DNA of 64,000 bases from Parascedosporium putredinis (GCA_949357655.1 CASHTG010000003.1:248001-312000); one strand, 5' to 3'; positions 23,301-35,630 are shown, numbered from the stretch's first letter. The notes: generated from the letters alone by a model not told the origin. Numbers and translations are program-made.

Positions 23301-25158
23301 TACCAAGTTCCGCGCCACCATGTGCACGCGCAGGCGCGCAGCCTCGGAACATTCAAGCGTGCACGAATATGTTCCTGCTGCTCGAGTCTGGCAGTCTGGC
23401 AATCTGGTAACCTGGTATTGTGTGTAGATGGAGATGAGGGACCGGCGGAGTAAGTCCACTTGCCTGCCTTGGATGGTGTAGTGTACTTCAGGTTGCTCTC
23501 GCTCTCCCGTGCCATTGTAATTGATGCAGATATTTTGTTGTAAGTACATGCCCTGGCCTCATCTTTTTGCTGGGCGGTACAAGTAGCTCTAGCTGCTTGA
23601 ACTAAAAGTTACTTGTAACATTGGGCAATTGTGTGGGCGACGCTACTATCCTGAACGCACTCAATGGAAGCGCAGGAACGAATGAGAGGGGTACACTAGG
23701 ATCCGTGTGCTGTGGGTTCGTACCTTGATCGCAAGGGACAAGCGAACCCTTGTAAGTGACCGAGGTGAGGAGAGGAGGAGCACCAACACGACAAAATAAG
23801 ATGGCAATTGGGACCCCTGAGCTTCGGACCGCGAAAAGACGTGATTGCCAGTGCTCGAGCTGCTTGCTTCTTTACCAGATACCCCTCCTTCCGAGGACTT
23901 CCACCACGCGGGATAGCCAAGTCGTCACATCACGACCCTCTTCTTTCTTTTTCTTCTTTTTTGTGTGCTTGTTCTGTCCTCACTACTGGCCTCGTCCCTT
24001 CTCTCCCCCTCCGGCCTTTGACGCCTTGTCCATCTTCTTCACCCGTGTCTTTTAATCACCTAGCCTCTTTTTCTCACTTTCGATACCCCTTCACTTTCGT
24101 CTCTTGTCAACCAAACGGAAATACGATTTAACATCATTACCTCTCCTTTGACCCCGTTCGAGTACTACCACCACTTAGTTTCTAATCAAATAACCAACCT
24201 CGACTCTCCCTCGACTCCTATCGAATGTGATATCGACAAACCAACCCGGCTCGCAGCGAACCCTCTCTCTAATCCCACCATTCGCCACTTGACTGGACTT
24301 GACGGCCTTCGCCTATCATCATTGAGAAAGACCCCCTTTGGCGAGCGAACAAAGAACAGCCCGAGAGAAACCAGGAAGCCGTAGCTTTGATTCGCCCCAA
24401 GAGAATCATAAGATCGATTACGCGCAGCTGAACTACGCTCATTACTTACATGCCGCACGAGACCAAAACATAAACATTCCTCGGTGCCGCTCGCCAGTTT
24501 TCCTTGTTTGACACATCTCAACACTCTTTGGACCGCCTCCCGCCTTGATCCATAAATTAATCCTCACTCGCCGCGCCCTTCTCGAGCGGAAATTACCTTC
24601 TTTCCTTTCTTCTGGATCTTGCTGCAATGAAACAGGATCCACGGTTACCAAGCAGAAGCGGATGAATCTTGACTGGGGACGCCAAAACAATTATTCCCAA
24701 GGCCGCTGGCAATAATAGCCAGCGATTAAGAACTAATATCGGGATCCAAGGACTGCGGCCCGTTGTGCTTGTTTGCCGCCCACTAAGCAACAAAAATCCG
24801 GGTCCGGAACGCTCCAAGGATTGTTTCTTTGCTCATCCCCAATTTCCTCTGCGGCTTACTTTTTTCTCCCATATCCTGTCCGATCTCCCGACGTCCGGAT
24901 TTCCCAGCTCCCCGAAAGAAACGAAAATCGCAGCAGGCGACGCCCGACCGGGCAGACGGCAGAAGTGAGAGAGGTGAGAGAAGAGAGAAAAAAGGGAGCG
25001 TAATTCAAAATCCTCCAGTCGAGCGTTAGTCGCTCCTTTGAGTGGAGGATTGTTCCCTCCGCGAAATCCGCTAGGGGAAGCGAGGGTGTGCGAGAAGCGG
25101 GGACCGTGCTGGCAGAGTCAAGACAGGGAGACGGGATTCTTTCAAAGTTCCACTCGTC
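17313..25158. other. 7.8-kb gene-poor region
   Basis: No recognisable gene was found. Poly-A and poly-T runs, a CTT tract near 20,200 and a repeated ATCCATGGAT motif at 21,820-21,840 are present. From about 23,930 the plus strand becomes markedly CT-rich (to about 24,120), then AC-rich. This resembles the promoter and 5' leader of the serine-rich gene that begins at 25,159. Open frames in the interval are short and of biased composition. Confidence 0.5.
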
Positions 25159-28100
25159 ATGATGTCTGCTGGTCCGGAGCCCACTACTATCCACTCTGCG
25201 GTGAATCGCGGCACGGCACGGCGGTCTTCGACGACGCTGGGCTCGAGAACCAGCTCCTCGGCAACAGTCATGACGTCTTCATCTTCGCTGTCGTCGGCAA
25301 CCTCTACCTCCTCGGCGTGTCTGCACACTGCGCATCGCCAGAGCCATAACCAGTCGAAATTGCCCGCTTTTCGATTTACTGACCTAAACACTGTAAAGTC
25401 CCCTGTGGGTCTTGTGCTGCCCTCTTGCGCACTGCTGCAGCAACAGCACCTTCCCCCTCGCCGGCGTTGTCGCCCAATGATCCGTCGAGCCAGGGCCCAC
25501 AGGACCAATCGAGCCCCAATCCGACCAATCAGGACATGGAATCCACGCAAGGACCGCTGAAGGGCCCGTGTGTGGGCTCTGGAACAACAGGAACAGCAGG
25601 AGCAAGTTCTCTGTCTCTTCAACAAGGAAAGGGTCAGGGACAAGGACCGGCGTTCGACAACATTGCCCCATCAGCGTCGGACCCGCTGCACCTCCCCAAA
25701 ACATCCGGTCTCACACAGCGACCCATCCCCCAACATCTGGATTCCAACAGGGGCAGCAATCCGCACTGAGGCACGACAATCTTGCCGGTGCTCCTAATAA
25801 TACTCCCAGGAGCACATCTGCTATTGCCTCCTCCCGTCCTCCGTCCATGATAAGACCACCCCGAGCCAGAGCGTCCACTCTTCAGCAGCAGTCCAAATCT
25901 GTCGCCGGCGTCGCCTCTTCACCATCTGCCTCAGCAGCAGCAGCGTCTTCCTCAAAATAACCGGGCCGCTAGGTGGAGCGGTAAAAAGCACGCCCTCTTC
26001 GACAGTCACTTCTGCTGCAAGGCGACCCGCATCCCTTCCTGTCTCCCCTCCAAAAACACGTGTGTCCGGACAACTCACCCCCAAACCATTCCGCACCTGC
26101 AGAATCAAGGTCAGCAGCACCAAAAGTTGGACCATCGCTGCATGCACCTCCACCAGCAACAACAATCCCCGCTGCCTCTACGCTCGATCTGGCACCACCG
26201 GCTCATGCATCATCCTCCTCCTCCACCACCCCAACACCAACAACAATAACAACAACAGCAATTTTGTCATCGCCTATTACCGCGTCTCCGTCAACCTCGA
26301 CTCCCACCGCCTCGATTTCGACAAAATCACAACCTCCCTCTCGACGGAAGCCGGCCTCACTTGACTCTACTCCAGTAATTCTAATCGCCGACCTTTCCTC
26401 TCCCGGGCCAATCCCTCCTCAGCGTCGACACACGGACACGACGCAATTTTTACAGACATCGAGAAATTCCCAGCGAGTATCGTCGGTCTCTACCGACGGT
26501 TCAAGCGGTGGCCAGCGCGAACTTCTCCTGCCCAAAACCCTACAACATCACCAGCAACCGAGCCCGCCCGATGAGAAGCGAGTATCGACGTACCTCAAGC
26601 GACGAGCACCGCCAGTTTCCTTCAAGGCCCCTCTTTCTATTTGCACCACTGCATCCGCACCATCTCCTGGCGCATCGACCCCGTCAACAGTCACCACACC
26701 GGTCCGGGTCCCTCCGATTCGAGGATTTCGATCGTCCGGTTCCCGACGCAGCCTCGTCCTCGAGCAGGGTTCAAAGACGATGAGGCATTACGATAACAGC
26801 AGCGACGACTCGCCGGGCTTCGACTCGCGCGAACACACTCTTCGAGCTCTCGAGGGCCGCACCGATTACGGCCAAATCACCCCCACACTCGATGGAACCT
26901 GACAGTGCCGATCAGGAAGATACTACCGACATGTTTTTAAATATCGCGAGAGAAGATTCAGTGAGGCCGAGTATTGAAGACGGCCGGGAGGATCAGAGTG
27001 CTCTGGTGAGTCCCTCGGGGTCCTTTTCCTTCTTCTTCCTTTGTCATTTGCACAATTTTTTCTCCTTTTCCCTCTGCACTTTTCCCATGTGGCTGTCTAG
27101 GAGGGAGGGAGAACATATTGCTTTTCATCCCCCTCAACCTATCGTGGATTTTTTTTTTTTGGGAATTATTGCCTTCCACCCGATGATTATTTCGTTTTAG
27201 TTTTCCGTCTTCATGGTGCCACTCCTTTTCAATGATTTGCAGGGTCAAAATTCCTCAAATAGTAGATTGAGAAGTTGCGGTGTCTCATGTTTCGACCCGA
27301 GAAACACCGTTGGGCATTCATCCTTCCCTCCCGCATCATTCCCGTCGCATGACCTAGACGCTTACGACAGTCGCACTGTCTGCACAATACTTTTTCCCGA
27401 CCGTGCTAGTCGCTAACCCACCCACCTTTTCTTCAGTCTCGAGTTCTTCGAACGGGATCCCACCGTCGGCCACTATCCGCGGCGATCCCTTCCTATCAAC
27501 CCACTTCACCCCGAGGATCAATCGACGACTATCCGACCAGCGCGAAAACTCGAAAACTACCTTGGACCATGGATCTCCTGCGGACCCAACAGGCCGCAAC
27601 CTGTCGTATCGAAATTTCGGACGAGAGAAGGCCCTCTCGGCTCACCCTGGTGAAGACCTCAATCGCCGCGTGGTTTCGGCTAGACCGGGCCCTACCACCC
27701 CCAGAACCCTTGCTTTTCAGGACATGAACGATTCGGGCACCTACAACAGGCGGCGCACCTCGATCTCGGATGCGACCACAACGCCGAGGACGACGCCGTA
27801 CAAGCAATCTAACCTGTCCTATGGCCAATATCGCTCCCCTGCCGGGTACAACTCTTCGCCGCTCGCTCCCCGATCCGACCATACGCTGAGGGCTGAGCCA
27901 ACACAACAGTCTTTTGATTACGGACAGGGCGTTGAAGGAACGGAGTCTACCGCTTCCACAACCGGGCCTTCGACGGTGTGGGACGAGCTAGACGATCTCA
28001 AATCTCGCATCAACCGTTTGGAAGTTACAGGCAAAACCCCGTCCACCTCAGGTGCGGCCATGTCCCGCGTCTCAGACGAGCGGCCATATACCGCGAACAC

Positions 28101-29298
28101 GGCCCTCACCAACATTTCTGGCTCGCCTAAGCGCACAGTCACGGGCCGAGCGGTTGCGGCGGCGAACGCCGCTTCCGCGCACCCTGACGCTATGAGCACT
28201 GTCTCCGGCCCCAAGGAATCTCACCCGAACTTGCACGCGGCTCTCGCGAAATCGAAGGCGCTGCTCGGCGCAGAGGTGTACAAGGCCCTGGAATCAGCTG
28301 CGACTGATGCTCTAGGACTGCTGAACATGATGGGCACTGTGGGACAACCTGGGCCCATCTCTAGCGGGGCGAGCACGATTGGAGGACCGGGTATGACGGA
28401 CCGCCAACTAAGGCGCAAAGCGGACAGCGTTTGCCGAAGTATCACGGAACTCTGCCTGGCGTTAAACGAGGAGAACGCGCGCCCCAAGACTTCGCACGGG
28501 GCCAATGCGAGCCAGAACGAGTGCCCATCCACCCCGACGACTCTGAACGGATTCACGGCGCTAAACCCACAGCGCCGGGCCAGCACGATGACGGATCAGA
28601 GGCCCAACACTAGCCCCCGCGCCATGTCGCGACTCGAGGAGCGACGAACCAACTTGCTCAACGGCACCGCGCTACCGAGCCCCCGGCTCGCCATGCCTTC
28701 CTTTGGTGCAACGGCCGAAGTTGGCGCTCAGGGTCGGCGATCCTCTCTTCTTCTCTCCCGTCGACGGGCGGGCACGGAGGAACCGGACGAGGGACGTACC
28801 TCGTCTCTGCTTCTGAGGACGCGTCGCGCAGGGACTGAAGAGCCGGACGAGGCGAGGAAGGCGTCGCTCCTGACACGGCCGAGGCGTGGAACGATTGGGG
28901 AGGACGAAGAAGACTCGAGACTTCGGGCCCCGTCGCGGGCAGCAACAGAGCTGGCGCCATTGCCAGTCTCATCGCGTGCCATATCTAGAGACTACTCGGC
29001 GCCTGGAGGTGACGCGAGCCTGATGACGTCGACGGCTCTCCCGCGACGACGTCTCGGGCCGTCTAGCCTCACCTCGCGTTTGGCCGTGCCCGCGTCCCCT
29101 TCAACGACGACCACGGGACGGCGGTTTGGAGGCGACGGTAACACCAATAACGTCGCAGAAAAACTGGCGGAGGAGAGGGCACCTCGGTTCTCGTTAGGTC
29201 AGACACTCTTGGGCCGAACGACAAGCCTCAGCCGGAGGGCTCGCGACAGCGTGATGATGAACTCGCCCGCAACTCCCCAAGCTGGAACGTACCGCTAA
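25159..29298 (+). CDS. conserved fungal serine/proline-rich protein of unknown function (frame broken)
   Basis: The ATG at 25,159 opens a serine/threonine-rich N-terminus containing KLPAFRFTDLN, a short motif I associate with large disordered fungal proteins. Frame switches follow within low-complexity sequence from about 25,430 to 26,100. A long frame at 26,060-26,902 is rich in S, T and P, continued by MFLNIAREDS. A splice at 27,006 (GTGAGT) to 27,436 (CTTCAG) gives a 431-nt intron, long for this genome. The next frame, HRRPLSAAIPSYQPTSP, joins the last open frame at about 27,515 if one C is missing from CCCC. The C-terminal 600 residues include VWDELDDLKSRINRLE (27,977-28,024), a predicted short coiled coil, a helical segment HAALAKSKALLGAEVYKALE, and three 20-residue RxSSLL...EEPDE repeats at 28,735-28,914. 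No catalytic motif or membrane segment is seen. A cytoplasmic scaffold is possible; function unknown. Confidence 0.65.
28735..28914 (+). repeat. three tandem 60-bp (20-residue) coding repeats
   Basis: Units at 28,735-28,794, 28,795-28,854 and 28,855-28,914 encode RRSSLLLSRRRAGTEEPDEG, RTSSLLLRTRRAGTEEPDEA and a diverged third copy RKASLLTRPRRGTIGEDEED. Each carries an R-x-S/A-S-L-L basic serine motif followed by an acidic stretch. The repeats sit inside the serine-rich protein. Confidence 0.85.
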
Positions 29299-31204
29299 AA
29301 CAGAGACAAGCGCGAACGAGAAATGGACAGCCTCGTGCGCTGATTCAAGTTCTACATGTATTCACTTCTACCCTCTACCCTTTCTTGAAAAGGGACGATT
29401 TATGCCAACCTTTGTCAACGCAATTAACCAATGTATTATTACGCCTCTCTTTTTCGCCATCATCTTCTTTCGCCCTCTATTCTCTCGACCCACACTAGAA
29501 GAGCCTCCTCGCCTCCTCGCCTCTTCTTTTCCTCGTCTTTTTCTTTGTTGGTACTGGGCATCTTTTCGTTTTGTCTCTTTTCTTGTCACTTTCTTTTCTG
29601 GATTAATCATTTTTGATGTCGTTTTACTCTCTTGTCTTCCAACCATTACACGAATGCCACTGATCCTCGTGGAGGTTGAGGCCCCTTTCATGTCTCGGGG
29701 TTCTTTCCTGTCACCATCATCATTTCCCATTCTCTCGATTGGGACTCATACGCAGCGACTGTTTTATCTTGTATCTTGGGGAGGGGAAACCTTGCCATCA
29801 CGGAAACGCAACAACACCCACCTTTTTGACCCGCATTGTAATGACGGCATTGATGATCTTCTTTACGAAAGATTGGAACTCGACTGTCGGCGTTTTTCTC
29901 TTCTTTTTCTTTCTTGTTCCTTTTCCTCTTCTTGCAGTCTATTTTTCTTCTCTGATCTTGTGGTGGTTTCTTGCCTCAACTGGGCCGCGTTTGTCCTCTC
30001 GCAGTCTTGTCGGGTGTCCTTGTCTTCCTCTCTCTCTATCTCTCTCTTTCCTTCAACCCGGCCCACCTTGCAGGCGGAGAAATTACGCTTCCAGCTGTGG
30101 AGCTCGATAGGCTTCGCCGGCAAATGACGGGGGTGGGGGCGAGAGGAGATGGCTGGTGAAATAGAGAGAGAAGTTGGGGACAATTCAAAGTTTTGTATGA
30201 TATTGAAGTGGTACATAAAAAGTATTTACATATTGTTCACGCATCTATTCAAGGGCTTGCAAAACTAGAACTGATTCTTTACACGTATCCTACTAAGCTC
30301 CGTTGCTTGCATCAGTTAGTGCGTAAGGCCTCGGTTGACCGGGTTGTCCTCAAAACCTTGTGAGTCGGCGGCTGCCTGACGAGTCATTGTTCCTGGGGCG
30401 CTAGCTCTGGGAAGGGCCGGCGAAGTGACTCCCATTGGGAGGTGCTGGGCGGGCTGTAGTGACTAATAGTAGGCGCATGAATACCGGCGTTTTTTCTCCT
30501 AGACAGAAAATGGCGTATTTTGGTAGGCCATATCAATTAATCCATCCATGGATTAGATGTATTCATACCTTGCCGAGCTAGAGGGAGAGTGTGTGCTTAA
30601 ACGCGGTTTGTTGATGCTAGCTCCCTCTCAGCCGCGAAGCTGGAGCCTCGCGCCTTGCAGCTGCTGTCCCCCCACTTGACTCTGTGCCCCGCGTTAGCTT
30701 GCGCCCCGCAGTCGACTTTTGCGAGAGCTTGGGAACGGAGATCCTAATACTTCTATATAACATCAAAGTTCGTCGTCGCCCATTGCCCATTTCTTCCTTT
30801 CCCATACGAAGGGTACCAAAAGAAAATACAGATAGAAACAAAAAGGGGAGAAGAAGGACGTTTCCTAGACAAAAGTTTCTGCTAGTCCGTCTTTTCTCAG
30901 ATCTGTCCATTCTTGCCTAGGAAGCTTTTCGGTGCGGGAGGTAGAGCTCGCTCGTTTGCTGCGCTTTCTCTCCCTTTTCTTCTTTTCTTCCAGTTCCTAT
31001 TTTAAGGGTTCGTTTGACCTTGCACAGGCCAGAACAGAAAGCGCAACCTGATTCAACAAGGCAAGAAGGTGTTTCTTCCGCTTTCCACGTAAGCGAAACG
31101 TACAAGAGGAGGGAAAGCACCAACCAGAGTATACGATCGCACCGCACTAACTCTTTTCCTTGGATTTTCCACTTTTTGATTTGAAAAGTGTTAAAAAAAA
31201 AGGG
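29299..31204. other. intergenic: 3' UTR of the serine-rich gene and TPT1 promoter
   Basis: No gene was recognised. The first 900 nt are very T-rich on the plus strand (29,400-30,080), giving phenylalanine/serine-rich spurious frames; this is typical of 3' flanking DNA. A TCTCTCTATCTCTC tract lies near 30,030-30,050. The last 300 nt, before the TPT1 start, contain pyrimidine tracts and an A-run immediately before the ATG (31,191-31,201). Confidence 0.6.
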
Positions 31205-32346
31205 ATGGCGGACGGACTGGAAGATAGGGCCTACGCCGCGGCGGACAGGGGCGGGAGAAGTGCAAGGGGAAGGGGAAGAGGTGGGAGAGGAGGAGGCGGT
31301 GGGATGAAGAGGGAGGTGCAGATATCCAAGGCACTGTCGAAGCTGTTGCGGCATCAGGCGGCGAGCGCCGGTATCACTCTCGATGAAGGGGTTACGCGAG
31401 ACTGGACCAAGTGGTAAGTTTTTTATTCTCTTTTTCTTTTAACTAGGAAAGGAGGGGACAGATTGGTTCCCTTTTCACTATCAGAACTGGAGAAAGGGTG
31501 CACGACCGCCATCAAGAAGATTTCCTGGACTCCCCCGCGACGGTTTGAAGAAAAGAAAGACTCAAGAGCGACTAACACGTTGCCCTTGTTCCACTCGCAG
31601 ATGGCCTGGTCTCCCCTCCGCAGCCTCAACGTAACCTTTGCCGACATCGCCGCCGCCGTCCGCGACAACGACAAGCAGCGGTACGCCATGAAGCCCAACC
31701 CAGCCACCAACCCCACCGCCACGCAGGCAGAGATGTCCCAAGGCAGCGAAGCCCCGCAAGCGCAAGCGGGGAACCGGACCCCGCCGCGGCCTTTTCCTCG
31801 ACGGACCCGGCCGACTGGCTCATCCGCGCCAACCAGGGTCACAGCATCGCCGTGGCCGCCGAGGGCCTCAACCAGCCCATCACCCTCGAAAAGGGCAACG
31901 TGCCGGCCGTGGCCGTCCACGGCACCTACTTTGCCTTTTGGCCCGCTATCCTGGAGAGCGGCGGCCTGCGCCCCATGGGTAGGAACCAGGTCCACCTCGC
32001 CACGGGCGTGCCGGAGACGGCGAACCCCGACGCGCCGCGCGTGCTCTCGGGCATGCGGAGGGACGCGGAGCTGCTCATCTACGTGGATGTCGAGAGGAGT
32101 TTGCGGGACGATGCGATGAAGTGGTGGATGAGCGAGAACGGTGTCGTGTTGACGGAGGGCGACAAGGATGGGTTGGTGCCTACGACGTATTTTAAAGAGG
32201 TTGTGGGGCGGTCGAGGGATGTGGGCGTGCTGTTCAAGGATGGGTATCAACTTGCGGATTTGCCGCCGGGGACTAAGGGTATAACCCCCTGGAAAAGGCC
32301 CGAGGAGGGGTGGCGGTCGCGGTGGCCGCGGGAGAGGAGGTGGTAG
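31205..32346 (+). CDS. TPT1: tRNA 2'-phosphotransferase Tpt1 (two exons, two frame breaks)
   Basis: Tpt1 removes the 2'-phosphate left at the splice junction of ligated tRNAs, using NAD+ as acceptor. Exon 1 (31,205-31,413) encodes an RG-rich leader and then QISKALSKLLRHQAASAGI, which carries the Arg-His pair of the active site. The intron 31,414-31,600 has GTAAGT, GACTAACAC and CTCGCAG. Exon 2 begins MAWSPLRSLNVTFADIAAAV and contains IRANQGHSIAV (catalytic Arg, NAD site), HGTYFAFWPAILESGGL with the MGRNQVHLATG element, and RRDAELLIYVDV. Two breaks are repaired by adding one G: at GGGG 31,388-31,391 (giving LDEGGYARLDQV, which joins exon 2 in frame) and at GGGG 31,768-31,771 (giving GEPDPAAAF before STDPADWL). 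The corrected length is about 318 residues, longer than usual because of the RG leader and a basic tail. It converges on the dsRNA-binding gene with only 184 bp between stops. Confidence 0.9.
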
Positions 32347-32530
32347 GTAGTAAAGGGGTGTGTGAGATGGGGATCTGGTATCCGGGAGAAGTTGAAGGCT
32401 CTTTGGCGGACGTAGAAGGGGCTGATAGTAAATTTACTATATTATGTATACGCATTTTTCTTTCAAAGCACGGCATCTCATCTTCTCTGGGGGAGCGGGG
32501 CCGTTGGTCAATCGTGTATAGACCGCAAGC

Positions 32531-34215
32531 TCAAGGACGGACGGGTACACGTCTCGTGCTATTCTCTTGCTTCACCAACCATTCCAGCACTTGCTCGACA
32601 GATCTATCCAGGGCATGCTCCATGAGGACTTTATTCATGTTCCCAAGGCCGGGAGGGATCAGGTGAGGGCCCTCGCCAAAGTTGACGCGGACGTTGCAAA
32701 AGGGGGAAACGCAGCCTATGTCACCCGGGCGGTAAGGGGAAGAGGAGGGGGTAGGATCAGTATTGTGTATCAGCGTCAGGAAGGCGGGGGAGGGGGAGAG
32801 GAGGGCAACAAAAAACATACCTCGACAAGGGAAAATTGGGGGTTCGGAAGCCCCAACCGGCCGCAGATTTCCTTAATCTGGTCTTCGTTACTGATCGACT
32901 CGGGCGCCTCCGGCAGAGGCGTCTCTTGCTCGGCAAGGTGTCTGCCTTTCCATTTAGCACATGGTTCGTCGGTTGGTTCCGAGTCGGAGGAGTGGTCTAG
33001 GTCGTAGCTGTGGTCACTCACGGATTCGGAGTCGGCGGCTTCGTCCCCGCCCTGGTCTCCTACCAGCGTGGGATCGAGGCTGCTAACCGTGCCAAGGAGT
33101 GGGACTTGGACCGAGAGGCCTGAGGGCCCCGCGAGTTGCACAGGGTGGGAGACGAGGCCCGAGTCGGCAGTTGGAGGTTCATGAAGAGCGGCGGCGGACG
33201 GGTCGGGCGCGAAGCTGGTGGGGTTGGGCGGGGTCGGGGTGGGGGTCGAAGTCGGAACGGGAACGGGAGCGGGAGCGGGCGCTGTTATGGGCTGGGAGGG
33301 AGGCATAGATCCTCTCCGTAGGTTGGCCGCATTGCCACGGTCTAGAAACAAGAGAGCTTGATGGGCCGCGTATTGCTTCGCCTCCTAGTAAACCATAGCA
33401 AGACAAAGAGAAAGGATGAGCGGATTAGAAATGAAGCAAGCTTTCAGCGTTGATGCGGCGGCCTGGGGTGGGGTGGGGGCGAGAGGGTAAGGCCGTGAGA
33501 CTTACCTTTTTCGAAGCGAAGCATGGCATGCAGCCATCGATAAGGCCGCAATCCAGGCTGGGGATTATCTTCTGTCGATCGATGAGAATGTAGATGCAGC
33601 CCCATTTTTGAAAGGGGCCCATTTTAACCTCGAAGAATCGGTGGTCTAGCCGAAACACCTGTGTTTGTGACCGCGCTGCTTGGATGTTAGGAGAGCAGCT
33701 TGCGTGGTATGGAGAGGTGCGTTCCCACAGGCACAGGTCGATGCAGTGTTGGACACAAGGGGGGAATCAAGCTCAAGCTAGGACCGACTCACTGGTCAGG
33801 GCCGAGACGTAGTCTGGCCCGGTGGCATCCATCTCTTGTAGCTTTACGGGGATGCGCATAGCGCCTCCCTGGCCGTCCGGGACATCGGCCGTGAAAGGCG
33901 AAGGCTGCGAGACCGGCCTATCTCTCTGGCGGACGGTGGCAGGCGTGGACGGTGATCTGGCGGGGGATCTCGACCTCTGGGGTCGCGGCCGCGGCTGGGC
34001 GCTCTGCTCGGGTGGGGTGGAGGCCCCATCTGGGGTGACGCGGCTTGGCCTCCCGGCGGCGGGGGCGGGGCGACGCATATCCCCGGCACGAGGGCGTTGA
34101 GGGCGTGGCGCTCCTGGGGGTTGAGGGGCGCGGGACGCCCGTGTTCTTGCTCGTAGAGCTCTTTTTGGAGGATCCAGTGCTTGAGGAAGTTCCAGGGGAC
34201 GGTCTCGGGCGGCAT
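32531..34215 (-). CDS. double-stranded-RNA-binding-like protein, four exons
   Basis: The ATG at 34,215 (MPPETVPWNFLKHWILQKEL) opens a proline/arginine-rich region. A frame switch falls within GC-rich sequence between about 34,000 and 34,078. The frame then reads VPVKLQEMDATGPDYVSALT. Introns with good signals lie at 33,676-33,792, 33,385-33,506 and 32,716-32,820. Spliced exons give QVFRLDHRFFEVKMGPFQKW, then CFASKK joined to EAKQYAAHQALLFL. The spacing (GPDY..F.V....SKKEAKQYAA..AL) is that of a double-stranded-RNA-binding fold. A disordered Pro-Ala and Asp/Ser-rich linker follows. The C-terminus, IKEICGRLGLPNPQF plus VRVNFGEGPHLIPPG and ALDRSVEQVLEWLV, may be a second, divergent copy. RNase III or Dicer domains are absent. 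The role is inferred only as RNA binding. Confidence 0.6.
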
Positions 34216-35630
34216 TGTGTGAAGAGGGGAGGAATGGGTTGGAGAGGCGAGGGGTTGGGGGAGGGAGGGAGAACGAAATGAGAGTGCGTGGGTTTGGGGA
34301 CTTATTGTTTTATATGGACGAGGGGTAGCTAGGCAGTAGCAGTGAAGCAATGATTATGGCTGGTGCGAATGGGGGCGGAACTTGGTGAGCTTCGTTGAGG
34401 ACGGGGTGGATGATGGCAGAGTGAGAGCTAGAGTTGAAAGGAAGGAAGAGGGGAAGATGAATCAGAAGGGCATGGATGGCTATTTCTAGCTTTTTCCCGC
34501 CCTCTTCTCTCTGGAAATGGGCCGAGATGCAAGATGGCCGAGATGGAGTTGGTTGGTCGGTTTGGTGTTGGATACTGATGGATTGCAGCTTGAGTGTAAG
34601 TTGACCGGGCAGGTTTTTGGGAGGTGGTGACGGTCAACTTGGAGTGCAGGAGCAGCGAGAGCCTTCCACGCATATGCAACCACTCCATCAATTAGATCTA
34701 TTCGACGGGGCCAAGTACCCAGCATCCGCAAAACATCAATGTCTATTGACCTGCCCTTCCACCACCATCCCAGGCACGGCTTAAGGGATACATGTACCGA
34801 ATAATGAGCTATCCCATCTCAGTTCTTTTCTTGACTCATTTCGCATTTCATCCCTCTTTTATTCAAAGCTTCAACGTAGGAGGATGAGAGAGAAGAAGCT
34901 GTCGCGTTTCTTTACCTTTTTGACTAAACAGCCTCATGCCCAAAAGAAAATGGAAGCTGATGGCGAATTTGAGAATACTAACTGGCGCGTTGCGATATGG
35001 AGCCCGCTCACAATTCGCAAAGACTGTGCGGGGAGAGGAAACGGCAGGCCTTGACCACGTCGTCGCCGACCAATCTCGCCATCTCCGCTCATGCAACAGG
35101 CCAACCCATCTCGGGCCTTGATGGCTGATTTGCCCATAACTACAGTATGAAAAAAGCGGGAGTACTTGAATGAACTCGATGTGCCATTCATTCCCTTGGT
35201 TACAAAGTATTCACGGAGCATCGTAAGGGAAGAGCGGATTAACCCTCCCCAAAAAGAACTAGGGGAAAAAAGACACTGAAAAAAGAATCAATGTACGGCG
35301 TGGAGGTGGCCGTGGGCTATAAACATTATGCTATGCTCCGAGCTCTCTTTATCGACCACTGATAACGATTGATGCAAAAGATAATCCTGCCTTCTTACGC
35401 CTAAACTCGCTGACATGCAAACAGGGCTGTAAACCCTCTCTTGGCGAGAGGGTTCGTGTGAACTCGTGGTATCGGACAATGGGGAAGAAAGGTGAATAGT
35501 TGTGGGAAACAGTAAAAGCAGAAGAGACGTGATACCAAAGGGAATAGGGGGAAGGGGGTCTAAGGGGCAACCGGACAAGCGAAACTAAGCCCCATCTCTC
35601 TACCATACACCACACATCGTAATGCCTGGT
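34216..35630. other. intergenic between two minus-strand genes
   Basis: No gene was recognised. The interval should include the promoter of the dsRNA-binding gene (34.2-34.8 kb, purine-rich on the plus strand) and the 3' UTR of EFG1. Weak AT-rich segments occur around 34,780-34,930 and 35,230-35,350. Confidence 0.55.

Noticed and set aside
29402..30127. 241-residue open frame, rich in F, S and L
   Set aside because: It lies in T-rich 3' flanking DNA just after a gene stop; the composition follows directly from poly-pyrimidine sequence and there is no domain.
31423..32250. 275-residue minus-strand frame
   Set aside because: It is antisense to TPT1 exon 2; GC-rich third positions keep the shadow frame open.
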